Shown here: in pieces, positions 58,015 through 64,000 of the stretch | How the letters are laid out: each line of letters opens with the position of its first letter | Position numbering within the stretch: position 1 is the stretch's first letter | Assembly: GCF_033118175.1 (NCBI RefSeq) | Contig: NC_083714.1 | Location: 6,696,001-6,760,000, forward strand | Origin: Dama dama | Taxonomy: Eukaryota > Chordata > Mammalia > Artiodactyla > Cervidae | DNA: 64,000 nucleotides | Direction: 5' to 3' | Program-made: the position numbers and the translations under genes | Notes under the pieces: generated by a model | What the model was told of the DNA's origin: nothing | What the model saw: the letters and a program-made list of their open reading frames with translations, nothing else | The model's database searches: none

Positions 58015-60456
58015 CTTTTAGAACTAGCACCCAAAAAAGATGCCCTTTTCATTATAGGTGACTGGAATGTAAAAGTAGGAAGTCAAGAAAAACCTGGAGT
58101 AGCAGGCATATTTGGCCTTGGAGTACAGAATGAAGCAGGGCAAAGGCTAATAGAGTTTTGCAAAGAGAACACACTGGTCATAGCAAACACCCACTTCCAA
58201 GAACACAAGAGAAGACTCTAAATGTGCACATCGCCAGAAAGCCAACACCGAAATCAGATCGATTATACGCTTTACAGTCAAAGATGGAGAAGCTCTATAC
58301 AGTCAGCAAAAACAAGACTGGGAGCTGACTGTAGCTTGCGTCATGAAATCCTTATTGCCAAATTCAGACTGATATTGAAGAAAGTGGGGGAAACCACGAG
58401 ACCATTCAGGTATGACCTAAATCAAATCCCTTATGATTGTACAGTGGATGTGAGAAATAGATTTAAGGGACTATATCAGATAGAGTGCCTGATGAACTAT
58501 GGACGAAGGTTCATGACATTGTACATGGGATCAAGACCATCCCCAAGAAAAAGAAATGCAAAAAAGCAAAATGGCTGTCTGGGGAGGCCTTAAAAACAGC
58601 TGTGAAAAGAAGAGAAGAGCAAAGAAGAAAAGGAAATATATACCTACTCGAATGCGGGGTTGCAAAACATAGCAAGGAGAGATAATAAAGACTTCCTTAG
58701 TGATCAATGCAAAGAAATACAGGAAGATAATAGAATGGGAAAGAACAGAGATCTCTTCAAGAAAATTAGAGATACCAGGGGAACAGTTCATGCAAAGATG
58801 GTCTCGATAAAGTATAGAAATGTTATGGACTTAAGAGAAGAAGACGATATTAAGAAGAGGTGGGAGGAATGCATAGAAGAATTGTACAAAAACGATCTTC
58901 ACTACCCACATAATCATGATGGTGTGATCACTCACCTAGAGCCAGACATCCTGGAATGTGAAGTCAAGTGGGCCTTAGGAAACATCAGTATGAACCCAGC
59001 AAGTGGAAGTGATGGCATTCCAGTTGAGCTATTTCAAATGCTAAAAGATGATGCTGTGGAAGTGCTGCACTGAATTTGCCAGCAAATTTGGAAAACTCAG
59101 CAGTGGCCACAAGACTGGAAAAGGTCAGTTTTCATTCCAATACCAAAGAAAGGCAATGTCAAAGAATGCTCAAACTACTGCACATTTGCACTCATCTCTT
59201 ACACTAGCAAAGTAATGCTCAAAATTCTCCAAGCCAGGCTTCAGGAATACATGAACCGTGAACTTCCAGATGTTCAGGCTAGATTTAGAAAAGGCAAAGG
59301 AACCAGAGACCACATTGCCAACATCCACTGGATCATAGAAAAAGCAAGAGAGTTCCAGAAAAACATTTACTTCTGCTTTATTGACTATGCTGAAGAATTT
59401 GACTGTGTGCATCATAGGAAACTGTAAAAATTCTGAAAGAGATAGGAACACCAGACCACCTAACCTGCCTCTTGAGAATTCTGTATGCATGTCAGGAAGC
59501 ACCAGTTAGAACTGGACATGGAAGAACAGACTGGTTCCAAATAGGAAAAGGAGTACATCAAGGCTGTATATTGTCACCCTGCTTATTTAACTTATATGCA
59601 GAGTACATCATGAGAAACGCTGGGCTGGATGAAGCACAAGCTGGAATCAAGATTGCTGGGAGAAATATCAACAACATCAGATATGCAGATGACATCACCC
59701 TTATGGAAGAGCGTGAAGAAGAACTAAAGAGCCTCTTGATGAAAGAAAAAGAGGAGAGTGAAAATGTTGGCTTAAAGCTCAACATTCAGAAAACTAAGGT
59801 CATGGCATCGGGCCCCATCTCTTCATGTCAAATAGATGGGGAAAGAGTGGAAACAGTGGTTGACTTTATTTTTCTGGGCTCCAAAATCACTGCAGATGGT
59901 GACTGTAGCCATGAAATTAAAAGACACTTACTCCTTGGAAAGAAAGTTATGACCAACCTAGACAGCATATTAAAAAGCAGAGACATTACTTTGCCAACAA
60001 AGGTCCGTTTAGTCAACGCTGTGGTTTTTCCAGTAGTCAAGTTTGGATGTGAGAGTCAGACCACAAAGAAAGCGGAGAGCTGAAGAATTGATGCTTTTGA
60101 ACTGTAGTGTTGGAGAAGACTCTTGAGAGTTCCTTGGACTGCAAGGAGACCCAACCAGTCCATCCTAAAGGAGATCAGTCCTGACTGTTTATTTGAAGGA
60201 CTGATATTGAAGTTGTAACTCTAATACATTGGCCACCTGATATGAAGAGCTGACTCATTTATAAAGATGCTGATGCTAGGAATGATTGAGGGCAGGAGGA
60301 GAAGCATACAACAGAGCATGAGGTGGTTGGATGGCATCACCGACTCAATGGACATGAGGTTGGGTAAACTCTAGGGGTTGGTGATGGACTGGGAGGACTG
60401 GCGTGCTGCAGTCCATGGGATCACAAAGAGTCGGAAATGACTGAGCAACTGAACTG
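58015..60456 (+). mobile_element. BovB (RTE) LINE, from the endonuclease to the 3' end
   Basis: It starts in the endonuclease domain (GATGCCCTTTTCATTATAGG near 58040). It continues with HRNQIDYTLYSQRWRSS near 58255, VITHLEPDILECEVKWALGN near 58925, the reverse transcriptase with GCILSPCLFNLYAEYIMRN near 59565 and the YADD box near 59680, SKITADGDCSHEIKRHLLLGK near 59880, and the 3' end at 60456. Stops at 59067-59072 and after 59425, with frameshifts, inactivate it. Even so, long frames remain (up to 203 codons), so it is the best-preserved BovB in the window. Confidence 0.94.
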
Positions 60457-60479
60457 ACACTGAAAGGTGCTCTGTTCAC

Positions 60480-60880
60480 ACAGCAAGTCTTCAAAGCAAA
60501 TATGAAACACTTCCAACTGTTTCCAAGTCACTTCACAGCATCCCAGAACAAAGCTTATGCATATGTTTCAGAATACAAAGAATAACCAGAACCCAGGGCA
60601 AAATCATAATGCCTGATAGCAAATCTAAATTAACCAGGCATGAAGAAAAGTAGGACAGTCCAACCCATAGTGAGAGAAATGGAGCAATAACATGCATGCA
60701 GATTGGAAAGAAAGAAGGAAAACTGCCTTTATTTGTAGACATGATCACCCATACAGAAAAATCTGATGGAGTCTCCAAAAGAATAAGTAGTCTAATGATG
60801 GAGTTTAGCAAGTTTGCAGGATGTGCCACATTGTAGAAAGAGCTACTGTAAGGATGCACACAAATTAAAACTAAGGCTCA
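60480..60880 (+). mobile_element. Degenerate L1-like sequence
   Basis: 'GAGTTTAGCAAGTTTGCAGG' near 60801 resembles the L1 ORF2 text downstream of the FADD box. The earlier part resembles 6780-6900. Tentative. Confidence 0.4.
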
Positions 60881-61029
60881 GTATTCCCTGTTGAATACAA
60901 GGGGAGAGATGTCCCCTCCTTTCCTTAAATCATTTACTTTAGAAAACGTGTAAGTTCTTTCTCTCTCTCTCTCTTCAAAATTATGCATACAATTTTATTT
61001 TCATTTTTTAATGTTTTGTCTGCACCATG

Positions 61030-61150
61030 AAGGAGGAAATGGCAACCCACTCCAGTAGTTTTGCCTGGAGAATCGCATGGACAGAGGAGCCTGGTGGGCT
61101 ACAGTCCACAGGGTCACAGAGAATCAGACACAACTGAGTGACTGAGCATG
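61030..61150 (+). mobile_element. BovA fragment
   Basis: Sense text GAGGAAATGGCAACCCACTCC, then GAGGAGCCTGGTGGGCTACAG and CAACTGAGTGACTGAGC. The tRNA head is missing. Confidence 0.88.
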
Positions 61151-61167
61151 CATGCACGCACTGCACC

Positions 61168-61270
61168 GTGATCTTCATGCATGATCTTGCTCCCCTGACC
61201 AGGAATCGAACCATTACCCCCTGCAGTTGAAGCACAGAAGCCTAACCATGGGACTGCCAGGAAATTCCCT
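61168..61270 (-). mobile_element. CHR-type SINE, head fragment
   Basis: Antisense head: GCTCCCCTGACCAGGAATCG, then GGGACTGCCAGGAAATTCCCTG. Confidence 0.8.
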
Positions 61271-61489
61271 GAAAGTAAGAGTATTCTTTTAAAGGCCATA
61301 AAGGCCTCCCGTTCAGATTTACAACCCAGAAATGTCTTTTTCAAGGACTTATCGAATGTAAACATTAATCAAGAGAGCACTCTCTTTCTCCCAGTTTCCA
61401 TGGGAGGGGAGACACCTAACTTCAGCGGGCACCTGGCTCCCAATTGTGAAACTGGCTCCCGTCATAAAGATGAGAGACTTATTTTTCAC

Positions 61490-61815
61490 TAGTGTTAACC
61501 AATTGGATTAGTATGCTTCAGATGCTGTAACCAAGTACTGATTCACTCTGCTGATCGACACTGGGAGGACTAAAGAAGAGAAACTTGTTTCCTCACAGTT
61601 TTGGAGGCTACACGTCCATAACCAAGGAACCAGTAAATTTGGCTTCCAGTAAGAACTTTTTTTCTGGGCTGCAGACGGCCACAATCTATATTGTCTTGTG
61701 GCCTTTCCTCAGTGCACATGTGGAGACAGAGAAATAATAAAGATGGGGGCGGGGTAAGAGGGAGAGAGAGAGTGCATGTGTTCTCACGTGTCCTCTTCTA
61801 AGGACATGGAAGTGT
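61490..61815 (-). mobile_element. MLT1-type LTR fragment
   Basis: Antisense MLT1 order: GGATTAGTATGCTTCAGATGC, then CTCACAGTTTTGGAGGCTAC, CTTGTGGCCTTTCCTCAGTG and TGTCCTCTTCTAAGGACATGG. Confidence 0.75.
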
Positions 61816-61887
61816 GTGTATATATGTGCGTGCGCAAGGGTGCACAGTCACATGAATGGCTGTGAGACCAGGGCCACATTCTTTTGA

Positions 61888-62250
61888 TATAAATTTGAAC
61901 TACATTGATTTACAATGTTGTGCTATTTTATGGTATACAGCATAGTAATTCAGTTGTATATATTTTTTCATATTATTTTCCATTATACTTAATTATAAAA
62001 TACTGAATATAGCTTTATGCACTATACAGTAGAACCTTGTTGTTTTTCTATTTCATATACAGCAGTCTGTATCTGCTAATCCAAAACTCCTAATGTATGA
62101 CTACCCAGCCTTTCCCCTTTGGTAATCATGAGTTTGTTTTCTATGCCTGCACGCTATTGTTTCTGCTTTGTGAATAAATTCTTTTGTATCACATTTCAGA
62201 TTCCACACATTAGTAATATCATATGATACTCATCTTTCTTTCTCACTTTC
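61888..62250 (-). mobile_element. L1 3'-UTR fragment
   Basis: Same antisense cetartiodactyl L1 text as at 38812: TTGATTTACAATGTTGTGC, CACTATACAGTAGAACCTTG and TTTGGTAATCATGAGTTTG. Confidence 0.78.
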
Positions 62251-62349
62251 CTTCATATGATCATCTCTAGGGCAGGGCTCCGTTATTAGGACCTCCTGTA
62301 AAATCAATCATGTTCTTGAGAGCCCTCTATGCAAACAGAGTGGTGTGTG

Positions 62350-62580
62350 TGCATGCATGTGCGTGTGTGCACAGTCAGTCATGTCTGACTCTATGCAACC
62401 TCATAGACTGTAGCCCACCAGTCTCCTCTCTCCATGGGATTCTCCAGGCAAGAATACTGGAATGGGTTGCCATGCCCTTCTCCAGAGGGTCTTCCCGACC
62501 CAGGGATTGTACCCACGTCTCTTGCATCCTGTGCATCAGCAGGTGGCTGCTTTACCACTGCTCCGTGTGGGAGGCCCAAA
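62350..62580 (-). mobile_element. Bov-tA SINE
   Basis: Antisense copy: CAGTCAGTCATGTCTGACTC, TCCAGGCAAGAATACTGGAA and a diverged head CTCCGTGTGGGAGGCCC. A (GT)-rich stretch borders it on the left. Confidence 0.9.
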
Positions 62581-63281
62581 TAGAGCCGTACTTGGGTTAA
62601 AGTCTTCAAATATGGATTTGGAAGGGGCAGCGGATGGGGTGGGGCACAAATCTAAGTCCCAAACATCAATTAACTAATACATAAGAGTCACCGCACTTGC
62701 TGGGCATACTTCGGATGAAGCAAAAGTGAGACCTGGTGGTGTGAAGTCCTCTTACTTGAGGACATGGAGGTAAGGAGTCAGATCTGCTGGCTATACAGAA
62801 GGCTGAGAGTTCTTTCTGTCTCTGGAATCTCTCATTAGATTTCCTGTGACGTGCATCACATTCTGGTGTAATGCCAGCTCAGCAAGACACCTGATTTTCT
62901 TCTGACTTTGTGGAGATGTCCTCTGGGGTGGCACAAGACTGTGTTCTACTTTTTATTTCTTAGCTACTAAAGTCCCTGAAACAGAGAGAGGAGAGAGGGC
63001 AGGGTGGCTGGGAACCAGGTATCACTATGGTATGGCCACCTCAAAGAGGGTCAAACAAAGGTTTCAAGATACAAAAGGACTTGGAAGGACAGGGAAGCCA
63101 CTGGAAAGCCAGGACTGGGCTTCTCATCAAGCTCTCTTCTCAACTGCCAGCATCCATTGTTCCCGCACTTGCCCAGTGCCATGTTTGCATTATTCACACA
63201 GATGTTCCTTGGAGCCTCCATCTGGTAAAATGCTATCACAGTCACCTGCCACAGCGGTGAGGCTGGTACGGTCCCATGGCC
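62581..63281. other. No gene seen
   Basis: Three overlapping frames at 63004-63322 lack a family signature. No repeat recognised. Confidence 0.4.
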
Positions 63282-64000
63282 AAGAAAAGTGGAATCATCA
63301 ATGGTATTTTTCAGAGAATTAGAACAAATAATTTCAAAATTTGTATGGAAATAGAAAAAACCTCAAATAGCCAAAGCAATCTTGAGAAAGAAGAATGGAA
63401 ATGGAGGAATCAACCTGCCTGACTTCAGACTATACTACAAAGCTACATTCAGCAAGACGGTATGGACCTGGCACAAAGACAGAAATATAGATCAATGGAA
63501 GAAAAGAGAAAGCCCAGAGATAAATCCACACACCTATGGACACCTTATCTTTGACAAAGGAGGCAAAAATGTACAATGGAGAAAAGACAATCACTTTACC
63601 AAATGGTGCTGGGAAACTTTGATAACCACTTCTAAAAGAATGAAACTATAAGACTTTCTAACACCATATTACAAAAATAAACACAAAATGGATTGAAGAT
63701 CTAAATGTAAGACCAGAAACTATAAATCTCATAAAGGAAACCACAGGCAAAACACTCTCTGACATAAATCACAGCAGGATCCTCTATGACCCACCTCCCA
63801 GAGCAATGGAAATGAAAGCAAAAATAAATAAATGGGACCTAATTAAACTTAAAAGCTTTTGCACAGAGAAGGAAATATAAGCAAGGTGAAAAGACAGCCT
63901 TCAGAATGGGAAAAATGAAACTGAAGCAACTGACAAAGAATTAATCTCAAAAATAAACAAGCAGCACATGCAGCTCAGTGCCTGAAAAATAAACGACCCA
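63282..64000 (+). mobile_element. L1 retrotransposon, C-terminal part of ORF2, running off the window
   Basis: It opens in ORF2 just before the NGGINLPDFRLYYKA region (63397) and continues with DRNIDQWKKRESPEINPHTYGHL and FDKGGKNVQWRKDNHFTKWC. A stop at 63649-63651 and later breaks inactivate it. Sequence continues past 64000. Confidence 0.93.

Noticed and set aside
59472..60083. 203-codon reverse transcriptase ORF as a host gene
   Set aside because: It is the C-terminal part of an inactivated BovB element with stops and frameshifts upstream.

Overview
This is a gene-poor, repeat-saturated stretch of a ruminant genome (cattle, sheep, goat or a close relative). The lineage is shown by repeats restricted to or typical of ruminants: BovB/RTE retrotransposons, about twenty Bov-tA/BovA SINEs, tRNA-Glu CHR-type SINEs and young artiodactyl L1 copies, lying over older mammalian L1M, MLT1, MIR and L2 remnants. 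Most of the reading frames in the window come from these repeats.

Layout. 1-7.7 kb: the 3' part of an L1, an MLT1 LTR, an old L1 split by a CHR SINE pair, then BovB fragments. 8.1-9.5 kb (minus): a three-exon relic of the CTAG/LAGE3 (Pcc1-like) family with an L1 tail in intron 2. 10.0-10.5 kb: a GT-rich minisatellite. 11.35-12.36 kb: a SYPL1 processed pseudogene. 12.4-16.25 kb: a long BovB lying head to head with a second BovB piece. 19.5-20.6 kb (minus): an olfactory receptor with an open frame but damaged signature residues. 31.2-32.4 kb (plus): an olfactory receptor pseudogene split by a Bov-tA. 33-43 kb: dense repeats. 43.6-45.9 kb (minus): a nearly full-length SET processed pseudogene with both UTRs, split by an L1 tail. 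46.7-49.8 kb (plus): a six-exon gene whose spliced product matches the CXorf49 (DUF4641) family. 51.6-52.1 kb: a SINE flanked by 91-bp direct repeats. 56.8-60.5 kb: a second long head-to-head BovB pair. 63.3 kb to the end: another L1.

Only the CXorf49-like gene looks fully intact, with an open frame through five coding exons, acceptable splice sites and a polyadenylation signal. The olfactory receptor at 19.5-20.6 kb is open but may not work as a receptor. CXorf49 and the CTAG/LAGE3 family are X-linked in human, which suggests, as an inference only, that this window is X-chromosomal. The genes show no shared pathway: they are independent testis-type and olfactory-type loci plus retrocopies. 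I found no new multi-gene system. The most notable items are the compact CXorf49-like gene, the intron-bearing LAGE3/CTAG relic, the receptor lacking two near-invariant asparagines, and the 91-bp direct repeats.
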